A stretch of 17,250 bases of DNA, taken from the NCBI GenBank assembly GCA_951800675.1, contig CATOKC010000071.1, forward strand, positions 1 through 17,250, read 5' to 3'. Source of the stretch: an uncultured Oscillibacter sp. GTDB taxonomy: Bacteria > Bacillota_A > Clostridia > Oscillospirales > Oscillospiraceae. The translations under genes were made by a program, and so were the position numbers. The notes under the pieces were generated by a model. It was not told the DNA's origin. It saw nothing but the letters and a program-made list of their open reading frames with translations, and searched no databases. Shown here one piece after another: positions 1 through 6,658 of the stretch; positions within the stretch are counted from its first letter, which is position 1; the number at the start of each line of letters is the position of its first letter.

Positions 1-90
1 CAAAACAGCGATAGAAGCGAGGTAACCAAAGGCGAGAAAAGAAGCATCCAGTTTGTCACATCTGGTGGCAATTCCGCGGTTTGTCCAAGT
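1..90 (-). pseudogene. C-terminal remnant of an IS5-family-like transposase (runs off left edge)
   Basis: Read on the minus strand from about 87 down to 1, one frame encodes a stretch containing RGIATRCDKLDASFLAF followed by a short hydrophobic tail. This resembles the C-terminal end of IS5-type DDE transposases, where an (R)xIATRYDKxxxSFLA block follows the catalytic glutamate region. Further upstream in the same frame (above about 90) the similarity fades, and I find no catalytic residues or start codon. It is therefore a truncated fragment, not a working gene. The rest lies beyond the window edge. The match is from memory of the family. Confidence 0.55.
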
Positions 91-133
91 CGGGTGAGAC
101 TGCTTAATTGTACAGAAAAAATCATTTTGCGTA

Positions 134-148
134 TTGTAAAATATACAA
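134..148. repeat. Inverted repeat upstream of the two-component operon promoter
   Basis: TTGTA at 134-138 and TACAA at 144-148 form a perfect 5-bp dyad around an AT-rich 5-nt centre, about 28 bp upstream of the predicted -35. A related ATTGTACA lies at 107-114. It could be a regulator site, but AT-rich dyads of this size occur by chance. Confidence 0.3.
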
Positions 149-175
149 ATAAGCCCGTCAGCCTTTACGCCCCTC

Positions 176-204
176 TTGGCAAACCGGGAGAAAAAGATTA
201 TAGT
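176..204 (+). promoter_or_regulatory. Sigma-A promoter of the two-component/pseudo-ABC operon
   Basis: TTGGCA (176-181) and TATAGT (199-204) are separated by exactly 17 bp. Transcription would start near 211, leaving a leader of about 115 nt before the response regulator start at 325. Confidence 0.6.
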
Positions 205-246
205 ATGGATACAAGGAGATATCTCTGGGGCTAAACGTGTGTATCC

Positions 247-266
247 GGTTCCGGAGCTCCTGAACC
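247..266. repeat. 20-bp near-perfect dyad in the leader of the two-component operon
   Basis: GGTTCCGGAG followed directly by CTCCTGAACC is a loop-free palindrome with one mismatched pair. It sits between the predicted transcription start and the response regulator gene. A loop-free dyad suggests a DNA-binding site more than an RNA hairpin, but neither is proven. Confidence 0.4.
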
Positions 267-324
267 AGGTGAAAATGAAACCCGCCCGCTATTGGGGATA
301 GAAACGATACCGGAGGACTTGCGT

Positions 325-1896
325 ATGCTAAGCGTTGTTCTAGCGGATGATGAGAACAAGATCTTGCTGCTGCTGCAAAAGCTGATTGATTGGGAATCCC
401 TGGGTTACGAGATTGCCGGAACTGCCAACGACGGTCTGCGGGCCCTGGAGCTGGTGCGGGAGAAACAGCCGGATTTACTGATCACGGATGTACGCATGCC
501 AGGGTGCAGCGGAATCGAGCTGATTCAGCGGGCAAAGGACCTACAGCCGAACCTGCGCTTTATCATCATCAGCGGATACCGGAAATTCGAATACGCGCAA
601 AACGCCCTAAAATACGGTGTGGAGGACTATTTGCTCAAGCCGATCAAGCAGGATGACCTGCTCGGCATCCTGCTGCGGCTCAAAGACAAGCTTGGGGAGG
701 AGGCCGCGCTGGAATTCCGGCTGAAGAAAAGCAGCGAACGACAGCAGGAGCTGCTGATGGCGTCCCTTGCCGACGTGTCGGAGCACCAGCGGTCCTTTAT
801 CGCATATGCGGACAAGCGTTTTCACTCCTCCGGGGGTATCTGCTTTGCGGCACTGGTGCGGGTGGATATGACCGACACCACTTGGACTCCGGGCAGCTAT
901 CAGATCATTCTCCGGTACGCCCTGGAAATCGTTCGCCGGGAACTGCGTGTCCTGACGGACGTCTATGCCGCCGCGGCGCGCAAAGAGGGCGTCGCCATCG
1001 TGCTGCGCATGAGCGCGTACCGGGCGGTGGCCGTGAAACAGTGCTTTACAAAGATTCAAAAGGAGGTCGAGCAGCACCGGGACATGTTTGGGAATCTCCG
1101 CTGCGCCGTGTGCCTGGGCAGCCGGCAGGCCTCGTTTGAGGAGGTCGTCCTCTCCATGCACCAGGCACAGTGGCTTTGCCGGGACCATCTGTGCCGGGCC
1201 CAGCCCTGGCGGGATGCAGAGACCGACCGGCCCGCTTTCAGCCGGCGGTATGTGATGGAGGCGGCACAGAAAAAGCGGTTTCAGGTGTCGGCAGAATGCC
1301 TGGACGAGGAGCGTTTTCAGCAGGAACTGGATGAGAGCTGCGGCGCGCTGCTGTCCCGTCCCGATCTGAACGGCCAGATGCTGGAGGACTGGTTTTACCA
1401 GGTGCTGGAGGCGTGCCTCTACGGAATGCGGCAGACTGGCCAGGTGGATGAGCGCTTCCCCGCGGAAATGGAGGACCGCTTCTGGCTTTGCGCGGACGCC
1501 CAGGGCGTGCTCACGCTGTTGCGGGACAGCGTATGCCAGCAGATCAGGCGTCTGGAGGCTGAGCGCTCCCTGCGGGAGACGCGCCCCATCATCGACGCTA
1601 AACGCTATATCCAGCAACATTACCGGGAGACGCTGCGCCTGGAAGACGTCAGCAATACCGTCGGCTTCAACGCCACCTATTTTTCCACGCTGTTTAAAAA
1701 GGAAACCGGGCAGAATTTTGTGGATTATCTAACGGACCTGCGGATCGGCAAGGCCAAGGAGCTGCTGTCCGGCGAAGATCTGTCTGTCCAGGACGTAGCG
1801 GAGATGGTGGGGTACCAGGACCTGAAATACTTCTCAAAGCTCTTCAAAAAAGTCACCGGTGTCAGTCCATCGGACTACAAAAAGCTGTACAGGTAG
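325..1896 (+). CDS. Response regulator with AraC-type DNA-binding domain (YesN-like)
   Basis: This is the transcription factor half of a two-component system. The receiver domain spans residues 1-120, with acidic pocket D8/D9, phosphoacceptor D55 (in LLITDVRMPG), switch residue S83 and conserved K105 (LLKPI). A long linker (about 125-415) has no motif I recognise. The C-terminal 100 residues form an AraC/XylS double helix-turn-helix, ending in the usual YFSKLFKKVTGVSPSDYKK block. The 523-residue length fits YesN regulators of carbohydrate transport genes. I chose the ATG at 325 because CGGAGGA (311-317) lies at proper spacing. A TTG at 292 in the same frame lacks a good ribosome binding site. 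The kinase gene begins 8 nt after the stop, so the two are co-translated. Targets are unknown. The nearest candidates are its own operon and nearby sugar transport genes. Confidence 0.93.
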   Translation: MLSVVLADDENKILLLLQKLIDWESLGYEIAGTANDGLRALELVREKQPDLLITDVRMPGCSGIELIQRAKDLQPNLRFIIISGYRKFEYAQNALKYGVEDYLLKPIKQDDLLGILLRLKDKLGEEAALEFRLKKSSERQQELLMASLADVSEHQRSFIAYADKRFHSSGGICFAALVRVDMTDTTWTPGSYQIILRYALEIVRRELRVLTDVYAAAARKEGVAIVLRMSAYRAVAVKQCFTKIQKEVEQHRDMFGNLRCAVCLGSRQASFEEVVLSMHQAQWLCRDHLCRAQPWRDAETDRPAFSRRYVMEAAQKKRFQVSAECLDEERFQQELDESCGALLSRPDLNGQMLEDWFYQVLEACLYGMRQTGQVDERFPAEMEDRFWLCADAQGVLTLLRDSVCQQIRRLEAERSLRETRPIIDAKRYIQQHYRETLRLEDVSNTVGFNATYFSTLFKKETGQNFVDYLTDLRIGKAKELLSGEDLSVQDVAEMVGYQDLKYFSKLFKKVTGVSPSDYKKLYR

Positions 1897-1904
1897 GTGA
1901 TACC

Positions 1905-2723
1905 ATGTGGCTGCGGGCTATAAAAAAGCTGCGCTGGGCGCTCCGACGCTACCGCGATGACTGCGATCTGGAGGCTGTCCTGCTTCAGGATTGGACGGGG
2001 GAGCCAGCGCTGCGGGACTTTTTCTCTGATATCGAGGAGCGGCTCCACGGCGAGGAAATTACCAGGCTGCGACAGAAGCAGTCGGAATATCTGGCGCTGC
2101 AGAACCAGATTAACCCCCATTTTCTCTATAACGCCCTGGAGGCGATCCGGACGGACGCGCTGCTGGCGGACTGTGGGGAAATCGCCGAGACGACGGAGGC
2201 GCTGGCCACTTTTTTCCGCTATACCATTTCCAACGTGCAGGAGTATGTCACCTTCTCCGACGAGCTGGATAATGCCGAGAACTATTTCACGATCCAGCGG
2301 TGCCGCTTTGGGGATAAAATATCTATGGAGCTGGATATAGAGGATGAAAAGTTATTGGAAGCGCGGATGCCAAAGCTGATTTTGCAGCCGCTGGTAGAGA
2401 ACGCGGTAGCCCACGGCCTGGAGGGCAAGCTGGGGTATGGCACCGTCCGCATCATTGTGGAAAACAGTGACCGGACGCTGTTTCTTCGGGTGCGGGACGA
2501 TGGCGTTGGGATTCCAGACGGACAGGTGGAGCGGCTGAACCAGCAGTTCGCGGGGGACACCAGCACGATGACGGGACAGCAACGGGGCGGCATTGCCCTG
2601 CGCAATGTCAACAGCCGCATCCGCCTGATCTTCGGCGAGGACTATGGCCTGCGCATTTTCAGCGTGGAGGGGATCGGTACAGAGTGCTGTGTGACGCTGC
2701 CGCTGCTCTTCCAAGAGGAGTAG
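1905..2723 (+). CDS. Cytoplasmic sensor histidine kinase, YesM/LytS type, lacking a sensor domain
   Basis: This protein would phosphorylate the response regulator encoded just upstream. The His_kinase motif QINPHFLYNAL places the phosphorylated histidine at H72. The ATP-binding part has an N box LVENAVAHG (N166), a G1 box RDDGVGIP (197-204) and a glycine-rich segment GGIALRNVNSRI (228-239). At 272 residues it is about half the usual YesM length (about 550-600). Nothing before the kinase core resembles a membrane segment, HAMP or extracellular domain; the first 55 residues are charged and probably helical. The kinase must therefore get its signal from a partner or the cytoplasm. The pseudo-ABC gene begins 4 nt after its stop and is the obvious candidate. 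The start ATG follows AGGTGA, which overlaps the end of the regulator gene. Confidence 0.9.
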   Translation: MWLRAIKKLRWALRRYRDDCDLEAVLLQDWTGEPALRDFFSDIEERLHGEEITRLRQKQSEYLALQNQINPHFLYNALEAIRTDALLADCGEIAETTEALATFFRYTISNVQEYVTFSDELDNAENYFTIQRCRFGDKISMELDIEDEKLLEARMPKLILQPLVENAVAHGLEGKLGYGTVRIIVENSDRTLFLRVRDDGVGIPDGQVERLNQQFAGDTSTMTGQQRGGIALRNVNSRIRLIFGEDYGLRIFSVEGIGTECCVTLPLLFQEE

Positions 2724-2727
2724 AGCC

Positions 2728-4155
2728 ATGAAAGAGGAAGTAATCCGAGTCGAACACGGCTGCTTCCGGCGGGAGGACCTGGCGTACCGCTTTGATATCT
2801 CCATCTCCAGGGGGGAGTGTGTCGGCGTGTATGTGGACGACCATCTCTCTTCCGGCACGGCCTATCTGGATGTATTCAAGGGCGGTACGCGCATCAAAAG
2901 CGGCAGGGCCTTTATCAGCGGCTGCCGGGTGGGGACGCCGGAGCTGGAGCGATGGCTCCAGCAAAATAGCGTCATCATTGATAAGCACCGCTTTGATTCC
3001 ACGGAACTGACCATGCGGGACTTTGTAATCTCCCTGGGAAAACTGGGGGGCTGGCAACAGAAAAAGAGTGCCGAGCAGCGGCTGCGAGGACCGGAGTCCG
3101 CGGCCGTTCTGCGGCAGATGGAGCTGGACGTCGCCCCAGACGTGAAGCTGGCGGAGCTCTCCTTGCTGGACTATTACCGGCTTTGCATCTTCCGGGTGTG
3201 GTTCTGGAAGGACGGGCTGCTGATTCTGGACCGTCTCACGGAGATTTTGCGCCAAAGGGACCTGGAAAAGATGATGCGGTGCGTCCAGTTGCTGCTGGGG
3301 CAAGGGGCGGCGGTGATCCTGCTGGACCTGGACGATATGTTTATGCGCCGCTATTCGGATCGGATCGACGTGGTTAAAAATCGAAAGACCTGCTATCGCC
3401 TGTACCCAGAGGAGTATGGGGAGCAGCTGTATGAGATCCTGGGCTGGAAATGCCGCGGCGGCGGTGTGGAACAGGACAGGCGCCAGGACGGCGGCAGAGT
3501 CGTACTTCAGGCGTCCGGCCTGGAGCTTCCCGGAATCCCACCCCTGGACTTTCAAATCCGGAGTAACGAAATCGCTTTCCTGCGGGACGAAAACTACAGC
3601 ACGGCCGCCAGACTGCGGGACTGCCTTTTGGGCGGCCAGCGCTGGACCGGTGGCGTATTCCACCTGGACGGAACCGCTTACGCCCCGGGAGAGCTGTCAA
3701 GGCTGATTGGCACGGAGATCGGGGTCCAGCTGGAGCGGCCAGACCGCCAGGACGGAGTGCTGTTCGGCAATTTGAGCGCGCTGGACAATCTGAGCATCTG
3801 CCTGCTCCCCAAGGCTGGCCGGAATATCGCGGATTGGCGGATCGTGGAGAATATCTTAGAGGAGGCGTCGCGGTGGTTCCCAAGAGAGGACCTTCAGCGC
3901 CCTCTGTACACATGGCCGCTGCCCCAGCGCCTGCGCTTTTCCTACTATAAATGGTATCTCCTGAACCCGCGCCTGCTGATCTGTTTTTTCCCGTTTGCGG
4001 GCCAGGAGCCAGCGCACCACGAGATGATCATTGATATGTTGGTGACCTGCGCGGAAAGAGGCATGGCCATCTGGGTGATTTCCTCGGGAATCAACGCTAT
4101 CTGCGAAAAAACCAAGAATGAGGCGTTTCTCAGACGCCTGCGCTATATCAACTGA
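2728..4155 (+). CDS. Degenerate tandem ABC ATPase (RbsA/MglA-like pseudo-ATPase)
   Basis: The 475-residue length and layout match sugar importer ATPases with two fused nucleotide-binding domains (about 500 residues). Family landmarks can be aligned, but the catalytic residues are gone. In domain 1 the P-loop position (34-43) reads VYVDDHLSSG with no GxxGxGK. The Q-loop glutamine is replaced near D85. The signature is ELSLLDYY (143-150), Walker B LLILD (164-168) is followed by R169 instead of Glu, and the H-loop reads LLDLDD (198-203). In domain 2 the P-loop position (285-293) is LRDENYSTA, and Walker B (416-425) reads LLICFFPFAG where LLILDEPTRG is usual. The tail WVISSGIN still resembles the family's ISSEL segment. 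The frame is open throughout and codon use matches its neighbours, so it looks like a selected protein and not a decaying gene. The position 4 nt after the kinase suggests a signalling or scaffold role. That role is my inference. Confidence 0.72.
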   Translation: MKEEVIRVEHGCFRREDLAYRFDISISRGECVGVYVDDHLSSGTAYLDVFKGGTRIKSGRAFISGCRVGTPELERWLQQNSVIIDKHRFDSTELTMRDFVISLGKLGGWQQKKSAEQRLRGPESAAVLRQMELDVAPDVKLAELSLLDYYRLCIFRVWFWKDGLLILDRLTEILRQRDLEKMMRCVQLLLGQGAAVILLDLDDMFMRRYSDRIDVVKNRKTCYRLYPEEYGEQLYEILGWKCRGGGVEQDRRQDGGRVVLQASGLELPGIPPLDFQIRSNEIAFLRDENYSTAARLRDCLLGGQRWTGGVFHLDGTAYAPGELSRLIGTEIGVQLERPDRQDGVLFGNLSALDNLSICLLPKAGRNIADWRIVENILEEASRWFPREDLQRPLYTWPLPQRLRFSYYKWYLLNPRLLICFFPFAGQEPAHHEMIIDMLVTCAERGMAIWVISSGINAICEKTKNEAFLRRLRYIN

Positions 4156-4187
4156 CCGTGCTTGCCCCATTCAATACCCATAAAATT

Positions 4188-4258
4188 GGAAAGGGCCGGG
4201 AGACTGAACGTCTCCCAGCTCTTTTCCCACGTTTGGCGTCGGCTTGGGCGTTTTTTTT
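4188..4258. terminator. Terminator region between the convergent pseudo-ABC and iolH-like genes
   Basis: GGGAGAC (4198-4204) and GTCTCCC (4210-4216) form a perfect 7-bp stem with a TGAAC loop. GGAAAG at 4188-4193 and CTTTTCC at 4221-4227 can extend it. A run of eight T (4251-4258) follows at some distance, behind a weak second stem. The stem lies between two convergent genes and may serve both strands. The minus-strand tail AATTTTA is only weakly U-rich. Confidence 0.6.
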
Positions 4259-4261
4259 CCG

Positions 4262-5182
4262 TCACTCACCCAGCAACTCCCGCTGGATGCGCTCCAGGGC
4301 CTCGGGGGCCTGCTGGTCCATCTTCTCCGGGAAGCCGAAGTAGCTGACGCAGATGATGTTGTCCCCGCCGGCCTTGGGAGCGTCAGGCTTGAGCTGTTTA
4401 TTGACAAAGTCCATCTCCCGCAGGGTCTCGAAGATGCCGTCGAAGTCCACCTCGCCCTCGCCCATGGCGGTGTGCTGGTGAATGGTCACGTCCGCCCGGC
4501 CTCTGGCGTTCAGCCAGGGGGGATTCAGGATGTACCGGCAGTCCTTCGTCTGGTTCCAGGTGTCGGCGAGAAGCACGTGGGTCAGCTCATCCCCTGCGTA
4601 CTTGAGCATATGGCGCACATCGCCCTTCCCCTGGTCGTAGAAGAAGCCGTGGGAGGCGGAATACACATAGCCCAGGTTCTTGGACCGGAAGGACTTCACA
4701 ATGTCGCAGGTCTCGTCGTTCAGCTCGCAGAAGTCGTAGGGATGGGACTGAATCTCCACCCGCAGGCCCTCCCGCTCGATGATGGGGAGCAGCTCCTCCA
4801 TGGAGCGGAAGAACATGCCGTTGCACAGCTCCTGCTGGTTGGGGTCGCCGGAGAACTCCGTGTTGATGACGGGGACTCCCATATCCACGGCAATCTGAAT
4901 CATCCGCTTCCAGTTGGCCACGGCGTGCTGGCGCTGCTCCTCGGTGGGGCCGGACCAGCGGTAGACCACGATGAAGCTGGAGATTTCCACGCCGGTTTCC
5001 TTCAGGGCCTTCCGGTACTCCTCCTCGCACTCCTTGGAAAAGAGGGGGTGCTTGTAGAAAGGGTTGATGCGGGGATGGGGAGACTGCTCAATGTATTTGT
5101 AACCCCAGTCCGCCACCTTACGGACGTAATCCCGTATGGGCATCTGCTTGGCTAATACGTCAACGTCAAAGGCGATCTTCAT
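4262..5182 (-). CDS. iolH: IolH-like sugar-phosphate isomerase/epimerase (xylose isomerase-like TIM barrel)
   Basis: This 306-residue protein belongs to the AP-endonuclease-2/xylose isomerase-like TIM-barrel superfamily. Segments recall IolH of inositol clusters: MKIAFDVD at the N-terminus, VVYRWSGP (72-79), NWKRMIQIAVDMGV (90-103), SHPYDF (146-151), RYILNPP (216-222) and HQHTAMGEGEVDFD (235-248). Likely metal ligands are E143, a histidine around 178 or 235, and E242/E244, which is tentative. The precise reaction of IolH is not settled, so the function is known only to superfamily level. It lies 46 nt downstream of iolG on the same strand and is most likely co-transcribed. The start ATG follows AAGGAG with a rather long spacing of about 12 nt. 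An unrelated sugar isomerase of the same superfamily is the main alternative. Confidence 0.75.
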   Translation of the reverse strand: MKIAFDVDVLAKQMPIRDYVRKVADWGYKYIEQSPHPRINPFYKHPLFSKECEEEYRKALKETGVEISSFIVVYRWSGPTEEQRQHAVANWKRMIQIAVDMGVPVINTEFSGDPNQQELCNGMFFRSMEELLPIIEREGLRVEIQSHPYDFCELNDETCDIVKSFRSKNLGYVYSASHGFFYDQGKGDVRHMLKYAGDELTHVLLADTWNQTKDCRYILNPPWLNARGRADVTIHQHTAMGEGEVDFDGIFETLREMDFVNKQLKPDAPKAGGDNIICVSYFGFPEKMDQQAPEALERIQRELLGE

Positions 5183-5228
5183 AATGGAGAAACGCTCCTT
5201 TCCAATTTGTAATATACGAAGGGGAGTT

Positions 5229-6242
5229 TTACTTTTTGTAGAAATCCGGGGTGCCGCCGGTGATGACCTTCTCCACCTGGCCGGAGGTCTGGGACTTCAC
5301 CAGGGCGTCGGCGGTGATGGAGGCAACATAGCCGTCCCAGGCGGAGGAGCCGCCGGTCTCGCCCTTTAGCGCGTGGTCTACCCAGTCCTGAATTTCTACG
5401 TCATAGGAGTCGATGAAACGCATGATCCAGTTATCCTCGATTTTGGTGGAGACATTGTTGGCATAGCGGACGGTGGGGAAGGACGGGCAGGGCAGGTTTA
5501 CCACGCCGTTTTCGCAGACTACCTCGCAGTTGATGTCATAGCCAAAGCCGCAGTTTACATTGACTTCCAGCATGACCACGACGCCACCCTTGGTTTTCAT
5601 AATCATGACCTGGGGGTCCCGGAGGCCTTCGTGGGCTTTGCTGGTAACCTTGGGAAGGATGCACTGAACCTCGTCCCACTCGTCGTTCACCAGCCAGGGC
5701 AGGCAGTCAATCTCGTGGATAGCGGTGTCCGTGACGGCCATGGAGGTGGTGTAGCTGGGGGCCACGCCGTCGGCCCGGTGGGTGCACTTCACAATCAGCG
5801 GGGCGCCGAACTTCCCGGAGTCCAGCAGCTCCTTCACCTGGTTATAGCCCCGGTCATAGCGGCGCATGAAGCCGATCTGGACCAGGTGCTTGCCGGAGGC
5901 CATCTCCGCGTCCACCACGGCCTTGCAGTCGGCGGCGGTGTTGGCCAGGGGCTTCTCACAGAACACGGGCTTGCCGGCCTGGATGGCGGCTAGAACGGGG
6001 TCCTTGTGGAACTGGCCAGGCGTAGTGACCACCACGGCGTTGACCTCCGGGTCGTTAATGGCCTCGCGGAAGTCCGTGTAGGTCTTGGTGCCAGGGCCTG
6101 CCAGCTCCGCGCCCTTCTTCACGCCCTCCTCAAACACGTCGCACACGGCCACGACTTTGGCTCCCCGGATGCGGTTCTGGATGCGTTCAATGTGTTCCCG
6201 GCCGATCATGCCACAGCCAACTAAGCAGATATTGAGTTCCAT
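5229..6242 (-). CDS. iolG: Inositol 2-dehydrogenase (Gfo/Idh/MocA family)
   Basis: This enzyme would oxidise myo-inositol to 2-keto-myo-inositol (scyllo-inosose) with NAD+ in the cytoplasm, the first catabolic step. The Rossmann motif GCGMIG is at 9-14. The catalytic set is K97 (in CEKPL), D172 and H176 (in TDTAIHEID), with the same numbering as the Bacillus subtilis enzyme as I remember it. Long segments also match IolG: QIGFMRRYDRGY, SMAVTDTAIHEID, YDVEIQDWVDHA and AWDGYVASITADA. The 337-residue length is typical. Two ATGs are adjacent (6245 and 6242). AGGAGG at 6251-6256 lies 8 nt from the second and 5 nt from the first, so I chose the second. A dehydrogenase for a related cyclitol or sugar cannot be excluded. 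No iolE, iolC, iolD or iolB is in the window. Confidence 0.85.
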   Translation of the reverse strand: MELNICLVGCGMIGREHIERIQNRIRGAKVVAVCDVFEEGVKKGAELAGPGTKTYTDFREAINDPEVNAVVVTTPGQFHKDPVLAAIQAGKPVFCEKPLANTAADCKAVVDAEMASGKHLVQIGFMRRYDRGYNQVKELLDSGKFGAPLIVKCTHRADGVAPSYTTSMAVTDTAIHEIDCLPWLVNDEWDEVQCILPKVTSKAHEGLRDPQVMIMKTKGGVVVMLEVNVNCGFGYDINCEVVCENGVVNLPCPSFPTVRYANNVSTKIEDNWIMRFIDSYDVEIQDWVDHALKGETGGSSAWDGYVASITADALVKSQTSGQVEKVITGGTPDFYKK

Positions 6243-6310
6243 CATGTTTGCCTCCTGTTAAAAATATGGCGGTGCTTTTTTTGATTTTACATACAGCGGT
6301 TTTGTTTTGA

Positions 6311-6337
6311 CCGGCGGGCTCTTGCCGGAGCCGCCGG
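6311..6337 (-). repeat. Stem-loop in the iolG leader RNA
   Basis: CCGGCGG (6311-6317) and CCGCCGG (6331-6337) form a 7-bp GC stem, extended inward by GCTC/GAGC-type pairing with one bulge. No U-run follows on the minus strand, so it is not a simple terminator. It lies about 70 nt upstream of the iolG start. Confidence 0.45.
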
Positions 6338-6398
6338 AGGGCACATCCGTCCTGATGCGTACCTTTGCCTGCGTTTCGTTTCCGTTTCTCTAATTATG

Positions 6399-6427
6399 AT
6401 TATAGCAAAGCGTTCACGAGAACGCAA
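6399..6427 (-). promoter_or_regulatory. iolG promoter with embedded operator-like dyad
   Basis: On the minus strand TTGCGT (6422-6427) and TATAAT (6399-6404) are spaced by exactly 17 bp. A 16-bp dyad with a central CG (GCGTTC, TCGT, GAACGC; 6410-6425) fills the spacer and overlaps the -35. Bound protein would block RNA polymerase. A central CG is typical of LacI-family operators, and a LacI-type regulator is encoded at 8700. Confidence 0.7.
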
Positions 6428-6602
6428 GCAAAATGTTGGCATATTATTCACAATAATACGAAGTTAAAATTGTGAAATCCTCTGTCGGCGCCATAGATTG
6501 GCGGCTGTTTTTGACAGCCGTGTACAAATCGGAAAGGCTTTGCGTTCATTTTTGCACATGCGGGTTCATCCCCCGGCCCTCTGGCGCTTTCGCAAAACGG
6601 AC

Positions 6603-6638
6603 AGCAAAAGGCGCCGCCATCCGGCGGCGCCTTTTGCT
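6603..6638. terminator. Rho-independent terminator of the symporter gene (bidirectional)
   Basis: A perfect 16-bp inverted repeat (arms 6603-6618 and 6623-6638, loop of four) has the core GGCGCCGCC and A/T-rich flanks AGCAAAAG/CTTTTGCT. This gives a GC stem with a U-tract in either direction. It lies 20 nt beyond the symporter stop, so iolG needs its own promoter. Confidence 0.88.
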
Positions 6639-6658
6639 TATAGGTTTTTCTGGATTGC

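Larger units (their letters stand above)
6246..6658. other. 413-bp intergenic region between the symporter and iolG
   Basis: I see no gene here. On the minus strand, from high to low coordinates, it holds the symporter terminator (6603-6638), a 7-bp hairpin CGGCTGT/ACAGCCG (6502-6508 and 6514-6520), the iolG promoter with its embedded dyad (6399-6427), and a roughly 150-nt leader with a GC-rich hairpin (6311-6337). The octamer TTGCGTTC occurs at 6540-6547 (+) and 6420-6427 (-). Confidence 0.7.

Noticed and set aside
238..264. Possible short leader peptide starting at GTG 238
   Set aside because: Only eight codons, AAGGAG at 212-217 is too far upstream, and there is no regulatory codon pattern.
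292..324. Earlier TTG start for the response regulator
   Set aside because: The extra 11 residues precede the canonical receiver N-terminus, and the ATG at 325 has a well-spaced CGGAGGA.
4244..5155. 303-codon open frame on the + strand opposite the iolH-like gene
   Set aside because: It starts inside the terminator T-run and has no recognisable motif, whereas the minus-strand frame matches a TIM-barrel family.
6502..6520. Hairpin CGGCTGT/ACAGCCG as a terminator
   Set aside because: There is no T-run on either side and no gene ends here. It is kept only as a note on the intergenic region.
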